In this document: piece after piece, positions 19,338 to 27,605 of the stretch
How positions within the stretch are numbered: position 1 is the stretch's first letter
Layout: every line of letters starts with the position of its first letter
Assembly: GCF_900105475.1 (NCBI RefSeq)
Contig: NZ_LT629777.1
Location: forward strand, 496,001 to 560,000
DNA from: Pseudomonas asplenii
Lineage (GTDB): Bacteria; Pseudomonadota; Gammaproteobacteria; Pseudomonadales; Pseudomonadaceae
DNA: 64,000 nucleotides
Direction: 5' to 3'
The notes under the pieces: generated by a model
What the model was told of the DNA's origin: nothing
The model's input: only the letters and a program-made list of their open reading frames with translations
Databases searched by the model: none
Made by a program: the position numbers and the translations under genes

Positions 19338-19602
19338 AACAATATCCTTTTGTGTGTGGGGGGTCGGCACAGATCGATGTATTAACCATCCAGCCCTTCG
19401 TGTGTGCCGATTCGAGCTCGCTCAGGCTAGCGTCCGTGAAGATTGGTATCAATACCCTGAGCCATGATCTTCGCAAGCTTCCCAATTAGTTGGACAGCAA
19501 TCGGCGGGTGCGAATGCTGAATCGGCTTCCTCTAGGCACATCCAGCGGCCGATCCCGACCAGCCGCGATTTGTGTCTGAGCTCATCGCATCGCGGTGTGC
19601 CA

Positions 19603-20166
19603 TCAATACCCTTGGCATACGCTCCGATCAGGCATGATTTCGCCTGCATTGTGCTTTTGGGCGCATACAGCAACATCCACACCGAATGGAAGCGGCAGAT
19701 GCACGACCTCCCCATAGGCCACCTCGATCTTTTTCGAGATCGCCTGGTTGGCCTGCAGTGCCTGCACATCAGTCGGCACCGCCAGCTTGAGTTGCTGACC
19801 GTTAGCATTGAACGAGTAGTTGCGGCCCACCTGGTAGTTCAGATTGATTGCCACTGTAGCGCCGGTTGCGCTCGACGAAATGATCTCAGCGGTGCCATCG
19901 ATCACCCCAATACCCAGTGAACAGGTTGTGTTGGATTGGTTGCAAGCACGTACATCCATAGGTGGATAACTGAGTTTGGTTGCCCCTCCGGAAGACTCTC
20001 GGACATCCAAGCGCCCTCCGACACCATGCGCGTGCTGACCGAACAGATCCGGACCGTACGCGGAAACAGTGACAACTGCCGAATCTCTCGGGACAGATTT
20101 TTCACCTGCACAACCAGCAACCATCGCGAAGGCACACAGGGCAGCGAATCCAAACACCATTTGCAT
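19603..20166 (-). CDS. Hypothetical lipoprotein
   Basis: The 187-aa protein has a signal sequence ending VAGC (Cys near residue 19), so it is a predicted lipoprotein. The rest is beta-rich with four further cysteines (RACNQSNTTCSLG; VAVCAQ; RSVCQ). No family recognised. AAGGA precedes the ATG at 20166. The reading frame that overlaps its last 70 codons remains open to 19449 and looks protein-like, so a frameshift shortening the C-terminus is possible. Confidence 0.55.
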   Translation of the reverse strand: MQMVFGFAALCAFAMVAGCAGEKSVPRDSAVVTVSAYGPDLFGQHAHGVGGRLDVRESSGGATKLSYPPMDVRACNQSNTTCSLGIGVIDGTAEIISSSATGATVAINLNYQVGRNYSFNANGQQLKLAVPTDVQALQANQAISKKIEVAYGEVVHLPLPFGVDVAVCAQKHNAGEIMPDRSVCQGY

Positions 20167-20330
20167 GTAGCGAAATCCTTTAAATTGATTGGTTACGCCT
20201 ACCTTGATGTTCGGCGCGTCGAGAAAACATATCTGGCCAGTAGACAAAATGCATTCCAACTACGTGTCATTTTGAGCGAACAAAACCGACGTCGACATGA
20301 AGCGATGCATTTATCCCAGGAGAGGTGACG

Positions 20331-20966
20331 TCAGCTCAGGCTTGCTGACGCAGGTGACGCAGGTGACGCCGCGTATTGAGCGATCGTCCGCTCGACATGA
20401 GCATCGGCGCGGCGATAGATTACCGGGAGCTCTGCGTCGAATGCTCGCGCAACGTCTTCAAATGTCGGCGTCGCTTGCCCGTCGCAGCCGCGACGCAGGC
20501 GAGCTTTCACTTTGTCGTACACCTTTGCTAGCACTTGGCTCTGCTCGACATAGCGGCGCAGGCTCGACAGCTTGTAGGGGTCAGAGAAGTTTTTAGCAGA
20601 CGCGTCGATCAGCGCCTCGTATTTAGACATGTCCACGGCGAAAGCAGGTTCAGTGTAGAAGTAGTGATAACAAGCTGTCCTGATTCGTTCGTCCGCTTCG
20701 TACTGCTGCTGCCGCAGCAGATCCTCTTCCTCCTCTGCCTCCTCGTCAGCTTGAATTTTCCTCGTGACCAGCATTTCTGCTTTTGAAGCAATGGCCAGTA
20801 GCTCCATGTCGTCCCCTTCAAAGGCGATCTGCTTAAGAAAGGTCGCTACGCCCAGCAGTTTGTAGTCCAGGAAAAAATCGTGATCAAGATAATCCCCGTC
20901 GATGTTTTGTTGTGATTCCAGTTTCTCGACCCATGCTTCGAGGTTTGCTTTTATCGCTTTGCGCAT
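20331..20966 (-). CDS. Hypothetical helical protein
   Basis: A roughly 211-aa, highly charged, alpha-helical protein with an acidic patch (DEEAEEEEDLL, about 78-90). A short tandem 9-bp DNA repeat near the stop encodes ASPASPASA. The ATG at 20966 is preferred because AAGGG precedes it; an ATG at 20999 would add 11 residues but lacks a ribosome site. No signal peptide or known domain; probably cytoplasmic. Its function is unknown. Confidence 0.5.
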   Translation of the reverse strand: MRKAIKANLEAWVEKLESQQNIDGDYLDHDFFLDYKLLGVATFLKQIAFEGDDMELLAIASKAEMLVTRKIQADEEAEEEEDLLRQQQYEADERIRTACYHYFYTEPAFAVDMSKYEALIDASAKNFSDPYKLSSLRRYVEQSQVLAKVYDKVKARLRRGCDGQATPTFEDVARAFDAELPVIYRRADAHVERTIAQYAASPASPASASLS

Positions 20967-21189
20967 CCAATTGCCCTTATTCAAATCCAGTCCGTACATG
21001 CTGTGTGTTTCTACAGATAAGGCACTATGCTATCAGGTCGCTGGTAGTCCTAGCCCCCTGCAACAGTGGACTGGAAGGCGCGAGAAGCCAAACACAGCAC
21101 CGGCGACACAAGGGCATACCTTCTGACGTAGATGCCTACGGTACGATTTTCCCCGTACTCTGAGGGCTCCACTTATTCACGGTGACCGG

Positions 21190-21714
21190 ATGATTATTCG
21201 TTGGCTGTTGGCATCACTTTTACTGGTGATAGCACAGGGTGTTTCTGCTGAGCCAAGTACGTATGTCTGTGCCGTCGAGCAGTCTGTTGGACTGCATTTC
21301 GACAGCCAGACAACCACATGGGTACCCACAACGTTCAAGCCGGGTCATGAATATGTGCTTCGTCGCTTGAGTGAAGACGATCTAAAAAACAACAAATACC
21401 GTAGTTTTTTAAATCGCGACCCGAAACCAAACTGGGCCTTTTTCGACGGAGAGATGCCGATAGCGACATGCGTCGAGAATGCTATCAACGTCACGGTGTG
21501 TCGGCATGTGACGGCGGATGCCAGCTTTGACAAGGATTCACGCAGATTTGAGATCGTTTATCACGGTGGGTATGTAGACCAAGGCTACTGGCAACAACTG
21601 AAGCGGGAAGACCCAAAACAGTACGAATCGCTTCTGTCTTCAGGTGACGGAGCGGATGCCCTGCATCCCGATGATCTGGTGATTAACATTGGCAAGTGCA
21701 ACCCAGATCGCTAA
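21190..21714 (+). CDS. Hypothetical secreted/periplasmic protein
   Basis: The 174-aa protein has a cleavable signal peptide (IIRWLLASLLLVIAQGVSA, cut after about residue 21) and four later cysteines that could form disulfides. No known domain. It lies between the unknown genes and the Hachiman operon and is transcribed in the same direction as the latter, but 205 bp upstream of it. Confidence 0.6.
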   Translation: MIIRWLLASLLLVIAQGVSAEPSTYVCAVEQSVGLHFDSQTTTWVPTTFKPGHEYVLRRLSEDDLKNNKYRSFLNRDPKPNWAFFDGEMPIATCVENAINVTVCRHVTADASFDKDSRRFEIVYHGGYVDQGYWQQLKREDPKQYESLLSSGDGADALHPDDLVINIGKCNPDR

Positions 21715-21919
21715 CAGAACGAGTCCTAAGCCACAAGCGGCCTGTGTTGTCTCACGTGCAACCAAGGACATGATTAGGGACAGGGATCACTCGTGTCGAC
21801 TGATTGCTTGCCGGTCGAAGGAGCGATAGCAAGCACTGTACAGGTGAAAGGGTTATGGCAATATGACCCCATGCGTCGTTGAGAAATGCCTTCATGCTGG
21901 CGCACACATAGGACGTGAA

Positions 21920-22732
21920 ATGACATCGCTGGCAGCCCATCTCTCCTGGCTTGAACCCAAGGGCACGTATACCTCAGCGTGTGGGCGCTCAATCCCGGTT
22001 TATCGATTCAACCACAATGCATTAGATACTTCCATAATGTCCGGCTGGGCGAGACATTTTAGAAATCACTACTGTAGCGACCAAGAACTGCGCTACTTAA
22101 AAAACCCCACAAAGACTAATTCAGAATATCTGATCACGGAAAAATTCCCTAGCGAATCGATTGCGCCAGGCCCAAGCATTCGGGCCGGGGATTTCGCAGA
22201 GATTCTAATAGCTGATTACCTTCAATATATTAGAAACTACGCAGTCCCTCGAACGCGCTATGATCGAAAGATCATCGCGAATGAATCCAGCAAGGGATCA
22301 GACGTAATAGCTTTCAAAAAAAATCCGAATGTAATCAGTGAAAAAGATGAATTATTGATATTTGAAGTAAAGGCAAAAGCAACTGAAAAGACAAAAATCA
22401 ACGTCCTTCAGAATGCAATTGATGACTCTATTAAAGATGAAATCCGGATTGCAGAGTCTTTGAACGCGATGCGTCAGAGGTTATATGATCGACAAGATTT
22501 CGATGGAGTCGACTTGATAGAGCGTTTCCAGCGCGAACCTGACTATCCTTGCAAACGCAAGTATGGCGCGGCTGCGGTTTACACAGAGTCATCGCTACAC
22601 GAGAGCGTGGTATGTACCTCACATGCAGGCAATCACCCTAGTGCCGACAGCCTGGAACTACTCGTGGTGAGTGGGGTTGAACTGATGTCACTGATTCACG
22701 AGCTTTATCGGAGAGCCGCAGATGAGGCTTGA
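21920..22732 (+). CDS. hamA: HamA, Hachiman anti-phage defence nuclease (DUF1837)
   Basis: A 270-aa protein with the DUF1837 signature: AGDFAEILIADYLQYI (about 87-102), then the PD-(D/E)XK-like catalytic core KGSDVIAF (Asp near 125) and LLIFEVKAKA (Glu and Lys near 148-150). In Hachiman, HamA is the effector nuclease held in check by the helicase HamB. AGGA lies 6 nt before the ATG at 21920; an upstream in-frame ATG at 21863 is a possible earlier start. It overlaps hamB by 11 nt. Local base composition is clearly more AT-rich than the flanking chromosome. Confidence 0.85.
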   Translation: MTSLAAHLSWLEPKGTYTSACGRSIPVYRFNHNALDTSIMSGWARHFRNHYCSDQELRYLKNPTKTNSEYLITEKFPSESIAPGPSIRAGDFAEILIADYLQYIRNYAVPRTRYDRKIIANESSKGSDVIAFKKNPNVISEKDELLIFEVKAKATEKTKINVLQNAIDDSIKDEIRIAESLNAMRQRLYDRQDFDGVDLIERFQREPDYPCKRKYGAAAVYTESSLHESVVCTSHAGNHPSADSLELLVVSGVELMSLIHELYRRAADEA

Positions 22733-25700
22733 AAACAAAGGTCGTGAAATCCTTGATATTACACGCGCGAAAGCAAAACAGTATGAGTTTGGAATCGAAG
22801 AGGAATATCACGTTGAGCTTCCTCAGGACCCTAAGCGATTGCTAGTGTTCACGATTGGAGTGCTCGGAGAGTTGGCTGCACTTGAATCCCGCCCCTCAGA
22901 TGAGCGCGAAGAACACAAACAAGTACTGAAGCAACAATTAGTGCTAGCTGGACAATTTTTTGAATCTTTGAGTCTGTCTCGCCTAACAAGCGAAATAGAT
23001 GAATATCTAAAAATTTTGAGCTCGGCCTCTTATTATCTTGCCGACATGCCAGGCAGTTCATTGGTCCTAGCCAGAGCGGTTTCAAAAACTCCCTCAGAGC
23101 TGACAGCCAGTAGACTCGAAAGCTTGTTAGTGTGGCTACTAAAATCCGAGCTGAATGAAAACTTTTCTCTCGCTTCATCAGGGAGCTATAACGACCAGAT
23201 TCGCAAAACAGCAATGGCTTATCGCGCTTTTATGAATATGGAGGCGGATCTATCAGACGTAGAAGACGAGTTACATGAGTTCAGAAGTACCGTCTATGCG
23301 AGCGGCTCAGATCGTGAGGTGCTGCTGGCCGACACTATCAATGCTCTAATTAAAAGAAAAATCAATAATTCGTCATTGGTCTGCCTACCCAAATACACCG
23401 GCTTGGAACAGAGTCGTTGGCACCCAGCTCTTGCAAACGACAAGTTTATGAAGGAGTTCTGGCCTGCCCAGCGCTTGGTGGGAAGACTGGGCGTGCTGAA
23501 GGGTGAGTCAGCAGTTATGCAAATGCCCACCAGTGCGGGTAAGACCAAGTCTACCGAGCTTATCATTCGGAGCGGATTTCTCTCAGGTCGTGCAAAACTA
23601 GCTGTGATTGTCGCCCCCTTCCGTGCATTGTGCCGGGAAATAACTCAGGGCTTCATGGCATCTTTTGAGCACGACTCCGTCAACATCAACGAGCTTAGAG
23701 ATGTTACAAGTGTGGATGAGGATGAGCAGGAATTTCTAAAATTTTTGCTTGGTGAAGATTTCAAAGGCAAATATGATCATACTGTAATTGTTTCAACTCC
23801 AGAAAAATTAGTTTACTTACTTAGGCATGAACCTTCTCTGGCCAAAAAAATTGACTTGCTGATATTTGACGAAGGCCATCAATTTGATAGCGGAAAAAGG
23901 GGAGTAACCTATGAGCTTTTGATTGCTTCGCTGAAGAAAACAATACCTGAGCAGGCGCAAAAGGTGTTGATTTCAGCGGTTATGTCAAATGCAGAAACAA
24001 TTGGCGACTGGCTGAATGGAGAGTCCAGCCTAAGCATCCAGGGTAGTAATTGGCTGCCATCTATCAAAAGCGTAGCCTTTCTCAGCTGGTTTCACGATAT
24101 GGGTCAACTGAGTTACCTCGGGCAAGACAATAAACGCGACAGCGGCTTATATGTCCCCAAGATCATCCAACAGTCAAGCCTTGAGCTGCGAGGGAGAGAA
24201 AGCAAAGCTCGGTTTTTTCCAACAAAGACCGAAGTGCAATCAATTTCCTGCTACTTGGGACTTCGATTGTGCCAGCAGGGACCAACAGCTATATTTTGCG
24301 GGGACAAGAGAACAGTCATAAGTCTGTGTTCAACCATTGTAGATGTGTACAAACGAGGATTGTCACTTCCAACGCCAAGCTCAGTCTCAGACACCAATGA
24401 GCTTCAGAAAATTGCGTTTCTATCACATCTACACTTTTCCGATCAGCACATTTTTTCTGAAGCTATTCCCCTAGGAGTCTTGCCTCACAGTTCAGCCATT
24501 CCAAATGGTCTCAGAATCGCGGTTGAATGGGCCATGGATAAGGGTGCTGGACATCTCGTCATATGCACCTCGACTCTCGCTCAGGGTGTAAATCTTCCAA
24601 TTAAATACCTGCTAATCTCAAACTTGATGCAGGGTGGTAAAAGGATTTCCACTAGGGAATTCCAAAACCTGATTGGTCGCGCTGGACGATCAGGCTATCA
24701 CACTGAAGGTGGAATAATTTTCACTGACCCCAAAATTTACGACAACCGTTTTCACTGGAGAGGACGTGAAAAATGGGCGAGAACTCTCAAACTGTTAAAC
24801 TTTAGTAACGCCGAAGAGTGCCTGAGTAGCTTGATGGAAATAGTTCAGCCATTCCCTCTGATAAAAGGTGAAAATGACGTTCTAAATTTTATCTCTAACC
24901 CGTTTAGGGAAAGAGAATTGTGGCGTGAATGGTGCGAGGAAAGCGGAATCCCTGAGGAAAGCTTTACTGAACTGATGCAAGATTTGGATAAAAAGGAGCA
25001 AATCCTTCATTCTATTGAAAGCTATTTCATGTCAATTTTGAAGGATGACAGTTCCTTACTATCAACAGAATACTTTCTAGACCTAGCTTACGAAACTCTT
25101 GCCTACCATCTTGCAAACGACGACGCTAAAGATCAGTTAGTGGCAGTATTTACTGCCATCCACACAAGGTTAAGCGTGATACCTGTAGAAAAATTCTCCT
25201 ATTATGGAAGGACCCTACTTGGACTTGATGAGCTTATTTATATCGAACACTGGATAGCATCTCAAATATTCGAGCTTGAATTTTGTGATTCTCCTCAGGA
25301 TCTACTCGAAGTATGCTGGCCCTTAATCACGATATTTGCCAGAAAGAAAATCACCTCTAACATTTATCCACAGGAGCAAGCGGTAAACATTGCCACTCAA
25401 TGGTGCAATGAAACCAGTTACGCAGAAATTTTAACTTATGCCAAACTAAACAATTTTTCCGTCAAGGCAAAAAGCACTTATTACTCGATTACTCAAGAGC
25501 ACATTGTAGATTTCTGCTCCGCTCTCTCTTACGATGGAATGTTAATAATTGGAGCTATCGGCGATATTGTCGAAGGCAAGGCCTTGAATGAAACATTGCT
25601 TAACCATGCCAGATCACTTCAGAATCAGCTGAAACTCGGCCTATCAGACGAATTCAAAATTTGGATACACGGACAAGGATTCCCGGATAGAGAGGTGTGC

Positions 25701-25841
25701 AAGTTCATCAGCCTGCAATTTGAAAGCGTTCGAGAAAACAAAAACATTATTGACTACAAAATATTCAAGAATAATAAGCAACTGCTAAAAGAAACTTTAT
25801 CGAGACTACCTACTGCGTTTTCATTGCCAAAATTTATTTAA
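22722..25841 (+). CDS. hamB: HamB, Hachiman anti-phage defence SF2 helicase
   Basis: A 1039-aa superfamily 2 helicase. It has Walker A in PTSAGKTKSTE (about 269-276), a DEAH-like box DEGH (about 384-387), and motif VI in QNLIGRAGRSGYH (about 648-658). N-terminal (1-240) and C-terminal (740-1039) helical regions show no obvious known domain. HamB senses DNA and controls HamA, which is encoded just upstream. The ATG lies inside the end of hamA, with GGAGAG 7 nt upstream, so the two are translationally coupled. No further gene belongs to the unit; a small hairpin-like AT-rich stretch follows. Confidence 0.87.
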   Translation: MRLENKGREILDITRAKAKQYEFGIEEEYHVELPQDPKRLLVFTIGVLGELAALESRPSDEREEHKQVLKQQLVLAGQFFESLSLSRLTSEIDEYLKILSSASYYLADMPGSSLVLARAVSKTPSELTASRLESLLVWLLKSELNENFSLASSGSYNDQIRKTAMAYRAFMNMEADLSDVEDELHEFRSTVYASGSDREVLLADTINALIKRKINNSSLVCLPKYTGLEQSRWHPALANDKFMKEFWPAQRLVGRLGVLKGESAVMQMPTSAGKTKSTELIIRSGFLSGRAKLAVIVAPFRALCREITQGFMASFEHDSVNINELRDVTSVDEDEQEFLKFLLGEDFKGKYDHTVIVSTPEKLVYLLRHEPSLAKKIDLLIFDEGHQFDSGKRGVTYELLIASLKKTIPEQAQKVLISAVMSNAETIGDWLNGESSLSIQGSNWLPSIKSVAFLSWFHDMGQLSYLGQDNKRDSGLYVPKIIQQSSLELRGRESKARFFPTKTEVQSISCYLGLRLCQQGPTAIFCGDKRTVISLCSTIVDVYKRGLSLPTPSSVSDTNELQKIAFLSHLHFSDQHIFSEAIPLGVLPHSSAIPNGLRIAVEWAMDKGAGHLVICTSTLAQGVNLPIKYLLISNLMQGGKRISTREFQNLIGRAGRSGYHTEGGIIFTDPKIYDNRFHWRGREKWARTLKLLNFSNAEECLSSLMEIVQPFPLIKGENDVLNFISNPFRERELWREWCEESGIPEESFTELMQDLDKKEQILHSIESYFMSILKDDSSLLSTEYFLDLAYETLAYHLANDDAKDQLVAVFTAIHTRLSVIPVEKFSYYGRTLLGLDELIYIEHWIASQIFELEFCDSPQDLLEVCWPLITIFARKKITSNIYPQEQAVNIATQWCNETSYAEILTYAKLNNFSVKAKSTYYSITQEHIVDFCSALSYDGMLIIGAIGDIVEGKALNETLLNHARSLQNQLKLGLSDEFKIWIHGQGFPDREVCKFISLQFESVRENKNIIDYKIFKNNKQLLKETLSRLPTAFSLPKFI

Positions 25842-25988
25842 CTGCTTGTCGTAGTTATAATATTGCAAACCTTGCTCTCACTGCATTATTTTCACATCGA
25901 TGCGGCAAAATATAGGAAACCAGCCGTATGAACGGCTGGGTATTTCGACCGAAATAGAAAACTACTCCAGACTTGATTATGGGCGGCA

Positions 25989-26255
25989 CTACCCTCGGGC
26001 ATCTCTTCCTGGTTCGTCTTCATCTACGCGGAATCGCCAGTAGCGATCAGGCTTGACCCACACAACAGTCGAATCTGTGAGTTTTCGAAATGAGGTCAGC
26101 ACATTCCTTCCCAGAACCTGATTCCCGTCAGCATTCTCTACCAAGAGGACTTCCTGATTGTTCTTAACCAAAAAGTCAACGACGTCGTCCTGATAGATAC
26201 ATGACTCATTTCGAATCTTGTCTAGCATCCAAAGCGCAACGGAATCTGGAGTCAT
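25989..26255 (-). CDS. Small hypothetical protein (possibly DUF6953)
   Basis: An 88-aa protein, start MTPDSVALWMLDKI with GGAG 8 nt upstream. Its layout (ALWMLDKI..., YQDDVVDFLV, VLTSFRKLT, VVWVKPDRYWRFR) resembles small proteins I recall as DUF6953, but this is not certain. It begins 5 nt after the stop of the upstream small gene and is probably co-transcribed with it. Its function is unknown. Confidence 0.55.
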   Translation of the reverse strand: MTPDSVALWMLDKIRNESCIYQDDVVDFLVKNNQEVLLVENADGNQVLGRNVLTSFRKLTDSTVVWVKPDRYWRFRVDEDEPGRDARG

Positions 26256-26260
26256 CAATG

Positions 26261-26440
26261 CTACTCCGCTTTCGGTTTGATTAACTCCAAGGTTTCAGCG
26301 CGAAAGCGTCCACTGTCCAGCTTCTTGCCCGCGAACCATTGACAGTTAATCCACTTGCCATCTACGTAAGAGACGACCATGTCAGGACCACCAACGATTA
26401 ATCGCACCTGTGCACCTGTTACCGCGTCCTCTATTTGCAT
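26261..26440 (-). CDS. YodC-like small protein (DUF2158)
   Basis: A 59-aa protein with the DUF2158 pattern GGPDMVVSYVDGKWINCQWFAGKK followed by FRAETLELI, a small beta-barrel family of unknown role found widely in plasmids and islands. The ATG at 26440 has GGAG 9 nt upstream; an ATG five codons earlier (26455) lacks one. Confidence 0.65.
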   Translation of the reverse strand: MQIEDAVTGAQVRLIVGGPDMVVSYVDGKWINCQWFAGKKLDSGRFRAETLELIKPKAE

Positions 26441-26971
26441 GAGCTGCTTCTCCATGGTGGCTGGGTTTATTTCCCAAGGTAGCGAAATGGTGGCAGAAAA
26501 AGCTATTTCAAGGGGCTTTCAGCAGGCTAGTGTCTCGTCCTACCCCCACTCAAGCGCTGCCGGCACACTGGCCGAGCGCACTGTGCACCGCCCGTATTGC
26601 TGTTTATCTGGTCCATTACTCTCATCAGCCGATCACAGACTACCGGCTGAGCGAGCGGAGCCATAGCAAACGCCTGGTCAAGTGGAGTGCAATTTCGCAA
26701 AAACGCCAACGCATGCATTGATGCTGCCATCACGTTCACGGAAGCTCACAAATGCGTGATTTACCGTACATGAAGATGCGTCATGCGAGGATGGTGTTCT
26801 CGGACAGAACGCAAACGAGTGTTTTGAGTCCGTGGTGTGCAGACTCCCTGGCGGCGTATTTCAAGTTGACGAGGAGAGTCGTCATGCGAGGTACTACTGG
26901 TGACCTATGCACCGTGCATAGGTTCGCCCCAATATCAGCACCGGCACCCTAAATTTACTACGTCATTCTGC
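26441..26971. other. Region without a confident gene
   Basis: About 530 bp. A 70-codon minus-strand frame at 26527-26739 looks partly protein-like but has no ribosome site or recognised family, and may be a decayed gene. No repeat, RNA gene or terminator stands out. Confidence 0.4.
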
Positions 26972-27175
26972 TTACCGACATTCGCCATCTACATCCGCTA
27001 TAGCAGCAGCCACACAATCTGCCATTTCGATCAACACATCGACAATGCGCGCATGCTCCCAAGGGTCATTTGGAGCAACCGCCACCGCGACTGCTCTAGG
27101 GTTTGCCAATACGGCTTGTAGAGCATCAAGGTCATTTGCGTTCAGGTCTAGGCTGAAGCTCAAGCGTTTAGTCAT
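26972..27175 (-). CDS. Small hypothetical protein downstream of relaxase operon
   Basis: A 67-aa protein (MTKRLSFSLDLNANDLDALQ...) with GGAG 7 nt upstream and an 8-nt overlap with the preceding gene. It is the last member of the accessory-relaxase operon. No known domain. Confidence 0.6.
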   Translation of the reverse strand: MTKRLSFSLDLNANDLDALQAVLANPRAVAVAVAPNDPWEHARIVDVLIEMADCVAAAIADVDGECR

Positions 27176-27605
27176 GATGTAACTCCAAAAGAGGGATCTG
27201 GATGCCGACGGCCATCGCCTGTCCTAGATACCCAGCATGTTTGATGTAGCTGAATACTTCGAATCGACTGGCTACCGAGCGAGGGCCGTCGTCGAAAAGG
27301 CGATTACGAAGATTGAGTAAGCCGATCTCATCAGGGGCGTTTTCCGAAAATAGCGCCAGGTGCCAACCACCACTTCCCTCCCAGCATTTCTCATCGGATA
27401 GCGGATGGGGAACGACGTACGCCTCTTTGATCGGCAACACCTGCTGAGCGATAGCTAACATGAGTACGAAAGGACCTGCGTTTTCGTTGGTAAGCGAAGC
27501 GCGAAGCTGTTCAAGTTGGACCGCGAGATTGGAGATCTCTAAAGCAAGCATCTGCTTGCCAAGAGCTTGGATCTGATTAAGGAATTTTTCATGATCCCTA
27601 GACAT
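27168..27605 (-). CDS. Hypothetical protein in relaxase operon
   Basis: A 145-aa soluble protein. The N-terminal third is a coiled-coil-like helix (EKFLNQIQALGKQMLALEIS); the rest is mixed. Its start overlaps the relaxase stop (TAATG), so it is coupled to it. A role in DNA processing is possible only by position. Confidence 0.6.
   Translation of the reverse strand: MSRDHEKFLNQIQALGKQMLALEISNLAVQLEQLRASLTNENAGPFVLMLAIAQQVLPIKEAYVVPHPLSDEKCWEGSGGWHLALFSENAPDEIGLLNLRNRLFDDGPRSVASRFEVFSYIKHAGYLGQAMAVGIQIPLLELHHD

Noticed and set aside
22722..25841. HamB considered as a stand-alone RecQ/Ski2-like repair helicase
   Set aside because: The upstream overlapping DUF1837 gene, length and low GC fit Hachiman better than a housekeeping helicase.
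26527..26739. 70-codon minus-strand frame
   Set aside because: Partly protein-like but no ribosome site or family; kept only as a remark on the gene-free region.
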